Assembly (NCBI RefSeq): GCF_008831505.1
Contig: NZ_CP044507.1
Location: forward strand, 1,426,001-1,490,000
From: Chryseobacterium sp.
GTDB taxonomy: Bacteria > Bacteroidota > Bacteroidia > Flavobacteriales > Weeksellaceae
Direction of reading: 5' to 3'
DNA length: 64,000 nt
The notes under the pieces are model-generated. The model saw nothing but the letters and a program-made list of their open reading frames with translations. It was not told where the DNA came from and did no database searches. Below, one piece after another: positions 17,400 to 25,729 of the stretch; positions within the stretch are counted from its first letter, which is position 1, and each line of letters starts with the position of its first letter. A program made the translations under genes and the position numbers.

Positions 17400-18065
17400 A
17401 TGAATTCTGATTCAATTGGTGACCGTTACTACAATGTTCGGACACAATTACCACCGGAAGTACAGTTGGTTGTAGTTACAAAAACCCATCCTGCAGATAC
17501 TGTGCGGGAAATATATAATTTAGGTCACCGCCATTTTGGTGAGAATAAGGTACAGGAAATGCTGACCAAACAGATGGAATTGCCCGCTGATATCAAATGG
17601 CATCTGATCGGACACCTGCAGACCAATAAAGTGAAGCATATTGCAGAATTTATCCATCTCATAGAAAGTGTGGACAGTGAAAAACTGCTTCAGGAAATAG
17701 ACCGGCAGGCGCAAAAACACAACCGCACCATCAATGTACTGCTTCAGGTAAGAATTGCTACTGAGGAGACCAAATTTGGCCTGGAAATTTCCGAAACCAG
17801 GGAGCTTTTCAGCCAGTGGACTCAGGGCCTCTACCCTAATGTAAAAATCTGCGGGCTTATGGGTATGGCCACCTATACAGATGATCAGGAGCAGGTAAAA
17901 CGGGAATTCAGCACCTTAAAGCGGCTTTTCGATCAGCTGGCGGTCCAGAAGGAAATTCAAATCTTATCCATGGGTATGAGCGGTGATTACAAACTGGCCA
18001 TAGAGTGCGGATCCAACTCAGTGCGTGTGGGTTCGGCCATCTGCGGTGCACGCGATTATCAGTGA
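17400..18065 (+). CDS. YggS family pyridoxal phosphate homeostasis protein
   Basis: This 221-residue protein is a YggS/PROSC/YBL036C family member, a single-domain alanine-racemase-like TIM barrel that binds PLP and buffers its level. The PLP lysine is Lys28 in VVVTKTHP. Other family landmarks are FGENKVQEML, WHLIGHLQTNKVKH, LLQVRI, GLMGMATYTDD and SMGMSGDYKLAIECGSNSVRVGSAI. The ATG at 17400 was chosen because it gives the normal family length; the ATG-like codon at 17340 lies upstream of the promoter box. Confidence 0.95.
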   Translation: MNSDSIGDRYYNVRTQLPPEVQLVVVTKTHPADTVREIYNLGHRHFGENKVQEMLTKQMELPADIKWHLIGHLQTNKVKHIAEFIHLIESVDSEKLLQEIDRQAQKHNRTINVLLQVRIATEETKFGLEISETRELFSQWTQGLYPNVKICGLMGMATYTDDQEQVKREFSTLKRLFDQLAVQKEIQILSMGMSGDYKLAIECGSNSVRVGSAICGARDYQ

Positions 18066-18167
18066 TAGACCGGAGGTTGAATTATTCCTGTCAAATTTAC
18101 CGGCCATTGGGAACGGTTTTTGTTACATATCCAAACTTAATAATAAAATTAATCCAATCCAGCTCTT

Positions 18168-19352
18168 ATGCAGAAAATCCTTATCGTAGAAGATGAAACC
18201 GCTATCTCCAGCGTGCTTCAAAGTATTCTGTCAGATGAATTGCCAACGTATGAATTTACTATAGCCGCCGATGGGCTTGAAGGCTTTAAGTATATTGAGA
18301 AAGAGGATTTTGACCTGATTATATCAGATATTAAGATGCCGAAGCTTTCGGGAACAGAACTGCTGAAACAATCGCTGCAGGTAAAACCGGATTCCACATT
18401 TGTAATGATTTCCGGCCATGCCGACATTGATACAGCTGTGGACTGTCTGAAAGAGGGAGCCTACGATTTCATCTCCAAACCAATTGACATCAACCGTTTG
18501 ATAACCAGTGTTAAAAATGCGCTGGATAAGGAAAAATTGGCTAAGGAAAATAAAAATCTTCAGAAAGAAAATTCAACATTAAAGAAGAAGGTTAACAAGA
18601 AGTACCAGATGATTGGTGAGAGTCCCGCGCTCAGGAAAATCCACGAAATGATTGCTAAAGTTGCCACGTCAGATGCCCGCGTACTCATAACAGGACCTAA
18701 CGGTGCTGGTAAGGAACTGGTAGCACACGCCATACATTCACAAAGTGAAAGAAGCCGCGGACCAATGGTAGAGGTGAACTGCGCGGCTATTCCTTCAGAA
18801 CTGATTGAAAGTGAGCTTTTTGGGCACGTAAAAGGTTCATTTACCGGAGCCATAAAAGATAAGCAGGGAAAATTTGAACTTGCGAACAATGGGACCATTT
18901 TCCTGGACGAGATTGGCGATATGAGTCTTATAGCTCAGGCTAAGGTGCTGCGCGCCCTTCAGGAGAGTAAAGTTTCACCGGTTGGTAGTGACAAGGAAAT
19001 AAAAGTGGATGTGCGCGTACTTGCCGCAACCAACAAAAACATGCAGAAAGAAATTGAAGCCGGCAGATTCAGGGAAGACCTTTACCACCGTCTTTCTGTC
19101 ATTGAAATCTATGTACCCCCTCTGGACGAAAGAAAGGAAGACATTAAACTGTTGGTTGAATATTTCGCCAAATCCTTGGCAGACGAACAGGGAACCGCAC
19201 CAAAAGTCTTTGAAGAGGGTGCCCTGAAAAGCCTGGAAGCATTTTCGTGGACCGGGAATATCCGCGAGCTCCGCAATATTGTTGAGCGTCTTATCATTCT
19301 GGGCGGAAGTACGGTTACGGCTGATGATGTGGCCGCCTTCGTACGAAAATAA
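18168..19352 (+). CDS. sigma-54-dependent response regulator without a C-terminal HTH domain
   Basis: This 394-residue protein has a receiver domain (1-120, phospho-acceptor Asp54) followed by a sigma-54 activator AAA+ domain (about 147-380). The sigma-54 contact loop is GSFTGA at 223-228. Walker A is TGPNGAGKE (175-183), which differs from the usual GESGTGKE. Walker B is LDEIGDM and the R-finger region includes FREDLYHRLS. The protein ends at VTADDVAAFVRK, directly after the AAA+ lid, so the Fis-type DNA-binding domain of NtrC is missing. A strong terminator follows, so the end is natural. It may activate from solution or through a partner. No kinase is adjacent. Confidence 0.92.
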   Translation: MQKILIVEDETAISSVLQSILSDELPTYEFTIAADGLEGFKYIEKEDFDLIISDIKMPKLSGTELLKQSLQVKPDSTFVMISGHADIDTAVDCLKEGAYDFISKPIDINRLITSVKNALDKEKLAKENKNLQKENSTLKKKVNKKYQMIGESPALRKIHEMIAKVATSDARVLITGPNGAGKELVAHAIHSQSERSRGPMVEVNCAAIPSELIESELFGHVKGSFTGAIKDKQGKFELANNGTIFLDEIGDMSLIAQAKVLRALQESKVSPVGSDKEIKVDVRVLAATNKNMQKEIEAGRFREDLYHRLSVIEIYVPPLDERKEDIKLLVEYFAKSLADEQGTAPKVFEEGALKSLEAFSWTGNIRELRNIVERLIILGGSTVTADDVAAFVRK

Positions 19353-19381
19353 TTAGCCGTTACAAATCACTTTATAAACAT

Positions 19382-19413
19382 AGTTTGCAGTAATTTTGCT
19401 GCAAACTTTTTTT
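19382..19413 (+). terminator. terminator of the sigma-54 activator gene
   Basis: A perfect 9-bp stem (AGTTTGCAG at 19382-19390 with CTGCAAACT at 19399-19407) is followed by seven T residues. It ends two bases before the start codon of the MATE gene. Confidence 0.85.
19391..19398 (+). promoter_or_regulatory. possible -7 box of the MATE gene inside the terminator loop
   Basis: The 8-base loop of the terminator reads TAATTTTG, a TAnnTTTG match, 16 bp before the ATG at 19415. The -33 region is poor. Confidence 0.35.
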
Positions 19414-19414
19414 A

Positions 19415-20803
19415 ATGCTCCTTAACCGAAAATACACCAGAGAAGCGCTTATCCTTGCAGTTCCCGTGATGCTCACCCAATTGGGGCAGGTTTCTGTGCA
19501 GCTTTTTGACAATATCATCGTAGGTAACCTTTTGGGTGCCAAAGCATTGGCCGCAGTGTCGTTGGGAAATGCTGTTTTTTTCTCTGTATTCGTATTCGGA
19601 CTGGGAATTTCATTTGCTATTCCGCCGCTTGTTTCAGAAGCACACGCGCAAAAGAAACACCACCGCATCAATTCAGTTTTTCGCCACGGATTTGTGCTTA
19701 ACATCGCTGTAGGACTGCTCCTTATGTTGCTGCTTTTTGGTTTTATTCCCCTTCTGCCCTTCCTGAACCAACCGGCCGAAATCATTCCCGATACCCAGGA
19801 CTATCTCTTAATGATGGCACTGAGTGTTTTGCCCTTCATGGCTTTTCAAACTTTAAGGGAGGTATCTGAAGGTTTGGGTTACACCGTTGGAGTTACCGTG
19901 GCTACAATTATTGCAAACGTTGTTAATATTGCCCTGAACTATATTTTAATAAAAGGATTGTTCGGATTTCCACCTATGGGGGTAAAGGGATCGGCGATTG
20001 CTACACTAATAGCCCGTGTTTTTATGATGATTTTGCTCTATTTCATTCTGCGAAAGCACGAAACAACAAGACGTTATGTAATCGCTTTCACTCTTAAGCT
20101 GAATGAATTGCGGGGCAAAATGTTCAGCCGGATGCTCAAACTGGGCTTACCTACCGCTTTCCAGATGTTTTTTGAAGTTACAGCGTTTGCCGGCGCCGCG
20201 TTTATCTGTGGACTTGTAAGCGCAACAGATATCGCCTCTCATCAGATTGCACTCAGCATGGCCTCATTCACGTTCAACCTCTGTATTGGTTTCAGTGTTG
20301 CTTCTACAGTAATGGTTGGCCGTAAAATGGGCGAAAAGAACTTTGTGGAACTGCGTGCTCTGGGTATTAACAACCTTAAACTTTCATTTATCTATATGAC
20401 GGTTTGTGGACTGTTCTTTATCTTCGGCCGCGATGTGCTGCCCACCTTCTTTACCCGGAAAGAAGATGTAGAAGTTATAATGCTGGCGTCCCAACTTCTG
20501 ATCATCGCAGCACTGTTTCAGCTGTCAGACGGTGTACAGGTTACGGCACTGGGAATCCTGCGGGGGATCCAGGATGTAAAAATCCCGAGTATTCTCACCT
20601 TCATAGCCTACTGGGTCATTACCATTCCACTGGGTTACATCCTGTGCGTCACCCTGGAAATGGGTGCTTTCGGGATGTGGATAGCTCTTGGTCTGGGACT
20701 CACGATCTCCGCGGTGATGCTGGTGGTCAGGTTTTTCAGATTATCCGCCAAAAAAATCAGGGAGCAGGCAGCCAGGAGGGACAATGGACTTCCTATTGCT
20801 TGA
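19415..20803 (+). CDS. MATE family multidrug/cation antiporter
   Basis: This 462-residue protein has about twelve membrane helices and the two-half layout of MATE transporters. Near the N-terminus, PVMLTQLGQVSVQLFDNIIVGNLLGAKALAAVSLGNAVFF is typical of the NorM group, and the equivalent helix recurs in the second half (LGLPTAFQMFFEVTAFAGAAFI). Members export drugs or cations using Na+ or H+ gradients. The start codon lies right after a terminator, leaving almost no leader. The 3' end overlaps the convergent endonuclease gene by 11 bp with no terminator between them. Confidence 0.94.
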   Translation: MLLNRKYTREALILAVPVMLTQLGQVSVQLFDNIIVGNLLGAKALAAVSLGNAVFFSVFVFGLGISFAIPPLVSEAHAQKKHHRINSVFRHGFVLNIAVGLLLMLLLFGFIPLLPFLNQPAEIIPDTQDYLLMMALSVLPFMAFQTLREVSEGLGYTVGVTVATIIANVVNIALNYILIKGLFGFPPMGVKGSAIATLIARVFMMILLYFILRKHETTRRYVIAFTLKLNELRGKMFSRMLKLGLPTAFQMFFEVTAFAGAAFICGLVSATDIASHQIALSMASFTFNLCIGFSVASTVMVGRKMGEKNFVELRALGINNLKLSFIYMTVCGLFFIFGRDVLPTFFTRKEDVEVIMLASQLLIIAALFQLSDGVQVTALGILRGIQDVKIPSILTFIAYWVITIPLGYILCVTLEMGAFGMWIALGLGLTISAVMLVVRFFRLSAKKIREQAARRDNGLPIA

Positions 20804-22658
20804 TGAACCGGAAAGATTTTGTGTTTACCCTGATAAAATAAACCCCTGACGGCAACTCTGAGACATCAACACTTTTCTCCTTCTGGTTTGAGAACTTTAA
20901 AGTCCTGATTAGTCTGCCGGAAAGGTCAAAAATCTGCGCATGTGTGGCTTTATCACCTACATCCCTCAGATAAAGCAGGTCCCGCACCGGATTCGGATAA
21001 ATTCCTGCCTCAGAGTTGGTGACTAAATTATCAGCGACAGTCAGAGTACCTAAATTCTGGCAGTAATCGGTTGGATAATTCTGCCATTCAGCAGGATTGA
21101 AAAGCGTATTGGGTTGATTTGCGTACTGCCTGTAAAGGGAAATATCTCCCAGACTGTTGAACGTGTCTTTTGTGCCAACGACATCTACAGTAGTGTTACC
21201 CTTGTAGGCAAGTTCCACATATTGCGTACCGGTGAAGGTAAGCGGATCTGAAGCAGTGACAAATTTAGCCTGTTCGTTGCTGTAACAGTTAAAGGTTGCG
21301 CGCGGATTCCGCACTACAAATGTTTCACCTGCTGCTGCTTTTCCTTCCAGTTGAAATGATTCGGAAAAATAGTAATTGCCGTTCACCGAATTGTAGAACT
21401 GTATCCTTAAGTTATAATTGTTCAGGTTTACCTCATGCCCTTTATTGTTACTGATCTCTACGGCATTGTTAAAACCGCTGCCGTCAATGAATTTGGTGAT
21501 CATCAGATCCTTCGCGTAGGAATCGCTGTAAAGTGTCGTTGCTGAAACCGGATTGGTGACAGCTGATTCCAGATAACCTTTGTCAAAGGACCGAACTGTA
21601 AATGTATAAGCGGTATCAGGAGTCAGGCGGTCTACAGTAACTGTATTACCCTTAACTGTGGTGAAAGGAATCGGATTGCCGTTGATATAAACATGATATC
21701 CCAAAACATCAGCATCCGCACTGGGTGTCCAGGTTAAAGTTACAAAGTGTGCACCGGTTGCTGTTACCGCCAGACCGGACGGCGCTTGAGGAGGCAGCGC
21801 ATCCGGAGTTTCGGACCATATTAAATCTACCCAGCCGGGATTGTCAATAAAGGGGTTTCTGTTTTTCTGGATGCTGTACACCGCGTTGTTACGTTCTGTT
21901 TCGCGCGTAGATACAGGATCACTGCTGTGCCACATTTTCAGCATCTCAAGATACCCCGGATCAAAAGCATATTCTGCTGTACCGTTCAGGACGCTGGTAT
22001 CATTTGCCGGTCCCGAGCCCGCTAAATAATTGAATGACCGTAGCTTGGATTCGTACCTTACTGCAAAGTACAGGATCATTCGTGCCACATCGCCCTTGTA
22101 CTCATCTACAGGTTCATACACCCTGCCGCTGTAAGCATAGCCGAGGGTGTTGTCACTACGGATCTTGGATGTGTTTGTAAAAGTGTAGAAAGTTGAACCT
22201 CCACCAACAGCATGCGGATAATTACTTCTAAGTTGGTTAATGCGTGCATCTGTGGGAACCACAAAGTGCAGGTCCGAATACATCGGATAATAACTGTCAA
22301 AAGTGCTTTGCGGAATGATGTGTTCACGGTTGTAGCCCACTCCTTCTGTTGATGCTGAGCCCGTCAGCTGACTGACCGTATACTCATACGCATCCGGTGC
22401 ACCGGGAATTTCAGAATAAATATCGAGCAGGATATCATTGTTGGCTGACCCATGGTCGTCATACCTGTCCAGATCGGTTATACCGTAATAAGCGGGCAAA
22501 TCGGCATAATTCCAGTTATAATTGCGTGATATTATTTCGTGCACTTTGCTTTTTAATGCATAACCTGAAAGGCCGGCAGTTCCGTTATAATAACCCGCAG
22601 GAACCTGCGCGAAAAGTACCGCTGGCGCAAAACAGGCAAAAAAGACAATTTTTTTCAT
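20793..22658 (-). CDS. secreted endonuclease I family nuclease with FnIII, lamin-tail-like and T9SS domains
   Basis: This 621-residue protein has an N-terminal signal peptide, then an endonuclease I/EndA-like His-metal nuclease domain (about 25-275). GYNREHIIPQSTF with its His is the active-site segment and DLHFVVPTDARINQLRSNYP the supporting motif. A fibronectin type III domain follows (about 285-375, PPQAPSGLAVTATG), then a region like a lamin tail domain (about 380-520, LMITKFIDGSGFNNAVEISNNKG). The last 70 residues are a T9SS sorting domain (IYPNPVRDLLYL, SGRLIRTL, ending SFRFIKQ). It is predicted to degrade extracellular DNA or RNA at the cell surface. Confidence 0.9.
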   Translation of the reverse strand: MKKIVFFACFAPAVLFAQVPAGYYNGTAGLSGYALKSKVHEIISRNYNWNYADLPAYYGITDLDRYDDHGSANNDILLDIYSEIPGAPDAYEYTVSQLTGSASTEGVGYNREHIIPQSTFDSYYPMYSDLHFVVPTDARINQLRSNYPHAVGGGSTFYTFTNTSKIRSDNTLGYAYSGRVYEPVDEYKGDVARMILYFAVRYESKLRSFNYLAGSGPANDTSVLNGTAEYAFDPGYLEMLKMWHSSDPVSTRETERNNAVYSIQKNRNPFIDNPGWVDLIWSETPDALPPQAPSGLAVTATGAHFVTLTWTPSADADVLGYHVYINGNPIPFTTVKGNTVTVDRLTPDTAYTFTVRSFDKGYLESAVTNPVSATTLYSDSYAKDLMITKFIDGSGFNNAVEISNNKGHEVNLNNYNLRIQFYNSVNGNYYFSESFQLEGKAAAGETFVVRNPRATFNCYSNEQAKFVTASDPLTFTGTQYVELAYKGNTTVDVVGTKDTFNSLGDISLYRQYANQPNTLFNPAEWQNYPTDYCQNLGTLTVADNLVTNSEAGIYPNPVRDLLYLRDVGDKATHAQIFDLSGRLIRTLKFSNQKEKSVDVSELPSGVYFIRVNTKSFRFIKQ

Positions 22659-22815
22659 TGAAAATTTAAAGGGGTAAAATTACTCATTTCAGCGATATAG
22701 CAGCTAAAAGATAAGACCGCAACCTTACAGCTTACGCTAAACTGTTTTTCAGCTTTAATACAAAAGGATAATGATTATACGGCAAATATAATTTCCTACT
22801 CGGCTACTTTTTAAG

Positions 22816-22823
22816 TATATTTG
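22816..22823 (+). promoter_or_regulatory. -7 box of the acyl-CoA dehydrogenase gene
   Basis: TATATTTG matches the TAnnTTTG consensus 16 bp before the ATG at 22840, with TTTC about 20 bp further upstream as a weak -33 element. Confidence 0.5.
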
Positions 22824-22839
22824 GCGACAAAACAAATTT

Positions 22840-23979
22840 ATGGATATCCAGATGCAAGACAACATCAAAATGGTAGCAGAAACTGCAAGAGATTTTGCTG
22901 AAAAAAATATTAGACCAAATATCATGGAGTGGGATGAAAGTCAGACTTTTCCTGTTGAACTTTTTCACCAGCTTGGCGAAATGGGCTTCATGGGAATCGT
23001 AATTCCTGAGGAATACGGTGGTTCCGGTCTTGGCTACCATGAATATGTAACCATACTGGACGAAATCTCGCAGGTAGATCCTTCTATCGGCCTGTCAGTT
23101 GCAGCTCATAACTCACTCTGCACCAATCATATTTATGAATTCGGTAATGAGGAACAAAGACACAGATGGCTGCCAAAACTGGCTTCCGGTCAGGTTATCG
23201 GTGCCTGGGGCCTTACCGAGCACAACACAGGCTCTGATTCCGGCGGAATGAGCACAACGGCAGTAAAAGACGGTGACGACTGGATCATCAACGGAGCTAA
23301 AAACTTCATCACCCACGCCATCTCCGGCGACATCGCAGTTGTCATGACCCGTACGGGTGAGAAAGGAGCAAAAAACAACTCCACGGCTTTTGTTCTGGAA
23401 AAAGGAATGGCCGGATTCACTTCAGGAAAAAAAGAGAATAAACTGGGTATGAGGGCTTCCGAAACAGCGGAACTTATATTTGACAATGTGCGAGTACCCG
23501 ATGCGAACCGTCTTGGCGAAGTTGGTTCCGGATTTAAGCAGGCAATGAAAATTCTGGATGGCGGTCGTATCTCCATCGCAGCGTTAAGCCTTGGTATTGC
23601 ACGTGGTGCCTACAAAGCAGCCCTGAAATATTCTCAGGAAAGACATCAGTTCGGAAAGCCGATCAACAGTTTCCAGTCCATCAATTTCATGCTCGCTGAT
23701 ATGGCTACGGAAATTGACGCAGCTGAACTTCTGATCCAGCGTGCTTCCAACCTTAAAAATGCCAAAAAGCCGATGACCAAGGAAGGCGCGATGGCAAAAC
23801 TTTACGCTTCTGAGGCCTGTGTACGTATTGCGAACAATGCAGTGCAGATTTTTGGTGGCTATGGATATACTAAAGATTTCCCGGCAGAAAAATACTACAG
23901 GGACTCCAAACTCTGTACAATCGGCGAAGGAACTTCTGAAATCCAGAGACTGGTTATTGGAAGAGAGATCTCCAAATAA
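22840..23979 (+). CDS. acyl-CoA dehydrogenase
   Basis: This 379-residue protein is a complete FAD-dependent acyl-CoA dehydrogenase of the short/medium-chain type. It introduces the alpha-beta double bond in acyl-CoA and passes electrons to ETF. Family signatures are GAWGLTEHNTGSDSGG, FVLEKGMAGF, GGRISIAALSLGIA, ERHQFGKPI and, near the C-terminus, QIFGGYGYTKDFPAEKYYRDSK (containing the probable catalytic Glu) and GEGTSEIQRLVIGR. It is a single-gene unit with its own promoter and terminator. The preferred chain length cannot be decided here. Confidence 0.96.
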   Translation: MDIQMQDNIKMVAETARDFAEKNIRPNIMEWDESQTFPVELFHQLGEMGFMGIVIPEEYGGSGLGYHEYVTILDEISQVDPSIGLSVAAHNSLCTNHIYEFGNEEQRHRWLPKLASGQVIGAWGLTEHNTGSDSGGMSTTAVKDGDDWIINGAKNFITHAISGDIAVVMTRTGEKGAKNNSTAFVLEKGMAGFTSGKKENKLGMRASETAELIFDNVRVPDANRLGEVGSGFKQAMKILDGGRISIAALSLGIARGAYKAALKYSQERHQFGKPINSFQSINFMLADMATEIDAAELLIQRASNLKNAKKPMTKEGAMAKLYASEACVRIANNAVQIFGGYGYTKDFPAEKYYRDSKLCTIGEGTSEIQRLVIGREISK

Positions 23980-24002
23980 TAAAATCAGCTAAAACAGATA
24001 TA

Positions 24003-24029
24003 AACACTCCTTCTTTGGGGTGTTTTTTT
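24003..24029 (+). terminator. terminator of the acyl-CoA dehydrogenase gene
   Basis: An 8-bp stem with one G-U pair (AACACTCC at 24003-24010 with GGGGTGTT at 24017-24024) runs into seven T residues. Confidence 0.8.
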
Positions 24030-24149
24030 ATGTATTAAAGAAAAACGCTCCATTTAGATAGAGCCGCATTTGTTGTTTAGATCAACTCACTATTTTAAAG
24101 GTTTTGAATTTCAAATAATTATTACATTTATATAGTAAAAGTAAATGCC

Positions 24150-24605
24150 ATGGCAACAGAAAATATTTCCGGCAAACCCTCTCTGGCAGCTACAATTACT
24201 GCTATTGCCACACTGGTAACCGCGGTAGGTGGTTTTATCTATACGCTCAGATCGGGAAATTTAGGGGCAGAAAACAGTAAGGACAAAGTACAACCTGCAG
24301 TTACCGTACACGTACAGAAGGTGGAAAAGATCATGAACGGTACCGTAGGGAAAATGCAGGCAGTATTTACATTAACTTTTAATCCAAATAGTAGCACGGT
24401 GACGGGAACTTACTACAATAATGCAAAGCCCCGGAATATCTACGACCTGCGTGGTAGCATCAGCGGCAATAACCTGCATTTGAATGAGTATACAAATGGG
24501 GTACTAAGTGCAAAATGTGTTTTAGAGGCCGACGGCCGCGGCTGTTATACAGGAACCATGTATAATACTGACGGCCGGATATTCCCAATGCAGTTCTGCG
24601 AATGA
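24150..24605 (+). CDS. hypothetical membrane-anchored protein
   Basis: This 151-residue protein has one hydrophobic segment near the N-terminus (about residues 12-33) and a C-terminal domain of about 100 residues rich in Thr, Asn and Gly. The C-terminal domain looks like beta strands (TVTGTYYNN, LRGSISGNNLHLNEYTNG, GCYTGTMYNTDGRIFPMQFCE). It contains three Cys, two of which may pair. No family is recognised. The layout suggests an inner-membrane anchor carrying a small beta-sandwich or barrel-like domain outside the cytoplasm. The genes on both sides are unrelated and separated by more than 100 bp. Confidence 0.6.
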   Translation: MATENISGKPSLAATITAIATLVTAVGGFIYTLRSGNLGAENSKDKVQPAVTVHVQKVEKIMNGTVGKMQAVFTLTFNPNSSTVTGTYYNNAKPRNIYDLRGSISGNNLHLNEYTNGVLSAKCVLEADGRGCYTGTMYNTDGRIFPMQFCE

Positions 24606-24684
24606 TACGTCGTCCGGTGTTAATGTAACCGAAACAGACTTATTAAATGGCAGTCAAACTATTTCAGGTACCTGCCGGAATCTT

Positions 24685-24692
24685 TACCTTTG
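24685..24692 (+). promoter_or_regulatory. -7 box of the MazG-like gene
   Basis: TACCTTTG matches TAnnTTTG 15 bp before the ATG at 24708. TTTC at 24662-24665 is a reasonable -33 element at 19-bp spacing. Confidence 0.5.
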
Positions 24693-24707
24693 GGAAAATT
24701 TAATTGA

Positions 24708-25175
24708 ATGGATAAAATTGACAGTCTGAATATGGTAGCTGAGTTTCATCAAACGTTTAACGCACCGGTGCTGGACAAACCACAGATTCCTGCAAGAGAG
24801 CGGGCAGATTTACGCGTGGCTCTGCTCCAGGAGGAACTGAACGAACTTAAGCAGGCGATTGAAGATAACGATATAGTGGAAGTGGCTGATGCGCTTTGCG
24901 ACCTGCAATATGTACTTAGTGGCGCGGTTTTGGAATTTGGTCTGGGCGAAAAATTTCCGGAACTCTTTGCCGAGGTGCAGCGCTCAAACATGTCCAAGGC
25001 ATGTGCAGATGAAACCCAGGCATTGGAAACCGTGGCTTTTTACACAGAGAAAGGGGAAGATAGTTTTTATGAGAAGTCCGGCGATAAGTTTAATGTTTAC
25101 CGTAAATCGGACAATAAAGTACTGAAAAACGTACACTACTCCCCTGCTGACCTAAAACGAATTTTAGAAAATTAA
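24708..25175 (+). CDS. MazG-like all-alpha NTP pyrophosphohydrolase
   Basis: This 155-residue protein has the all-alpha nucleotide pyrophosphohydrolase signature: LLQEELNELKQAIE followed about 14 residues later by EVADALCDLQYVL, giving the EExxE...ExxD metal-binding set. It therefore hydrolyses a nucleoside triphosphate or phosphoribosyl-ATP-like substrate to the monophosphate and PPi. The C-terminal third (FYTEKGEDSFYEKSGDKFNVYRKSDNKVLK) is extra. It is reminiscent of phage and bacterial MazG-like proteins. The gene is followed one base later by a thioredoxin-like gene. Confidence 0.82.
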   Translation: MDKIDSLNMVAEFHQTFNAPVLDKPQIPARERADLRVALLQEELNELKQAIEDNDIVEVADALCDLQYVLSGAVLEFGLGEKFPELFAEVQRSNMSKACADETQALETVAFYTEKGEDSFYEKSGDKFNVYRKSDNKVLKNVHYSPADLKRILEN

Positions 25176-25176
25176 G

Positions 25177-25713
25177 ATGAAACAGTTTATCACCTCTCTT
25201 TTTATAACAGGTGCCGTAATGCTGAACATTCAGGCTTGCCGGGCACAAACCAACCCTAAGTTAAATGTAGAAACCGTTACCGAACGAGACGGCAAAATTC
25301 TGCTCGGACCGCAGATGTTAACACAGTTTGACAATGCACCCTATAACGAGTGGTTCGGTAAGGAATATCTGGAATACGCCGTAGATACAAAGTCTCTTGA
25401 CGAGCTCCGTGCACAGAACTGGGACAATACCAGCATGACTGTTTTCGTGGGAACATGGTGCCCCGACAGTCACAGGGAGTTTCCAAGACTTATTAAGATT
25501 CTGAATGAAATTAATTTCCCCAATGAAAAACTGACGATCATTGCCGCCGACAGAAATAAACATACGCCCGGAGGTGAACATGCGACCTATAAGATTGAAA
25601 AAGTTCCGACCGTAATTGTAAAAAAAGGTTCTGCAGAACTCGGGAGAATCACCGAATCCCCGATTTCCGGCTGGCTGGAGCGTGACCTGCTGCAGATCAT
25701 GAAAGGTAAATAG
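25177..25713 (+). CDS. exported thioredoxin-like protein with a single active-site cysteine
   Basis: This 178-residue protein has an N-terminal signal (MKQFITSLFITGAVMLNIQAC), possibly a lipoprotein signal with the Cys at residue 21. A thioredoxin fold follows, with GTWCPDSHREFPRL in place of the WCxxC motif and the cis-Pro loop KVPTVIV. The second Cys of the CxxC pair is Ser, so a normal disulfide exchange cycle is not possible. It might act as a monothiol reductase or bind a partner in the periplasm. The DUF4230 gene follows after 16 bp. Confidence 0.8.
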   Translation: MKQFITSLFITGAVMLNIQACRAQTNPKLNVETVTERDGKILLGPQMLTQFDNAPYNEWFGKEYLEYAVDTKSLDELRAQNWDNTSMTVFVGTWCPDSHREFPRLIKILNEINFPNEKLTIIAADRNKHTPGGEHATYKIEKVPTVIVKKGSAELGRITESPISGWLERDLLQIMKGK

Positions 25714-25729
25714 ATTAACATTTTTTATA

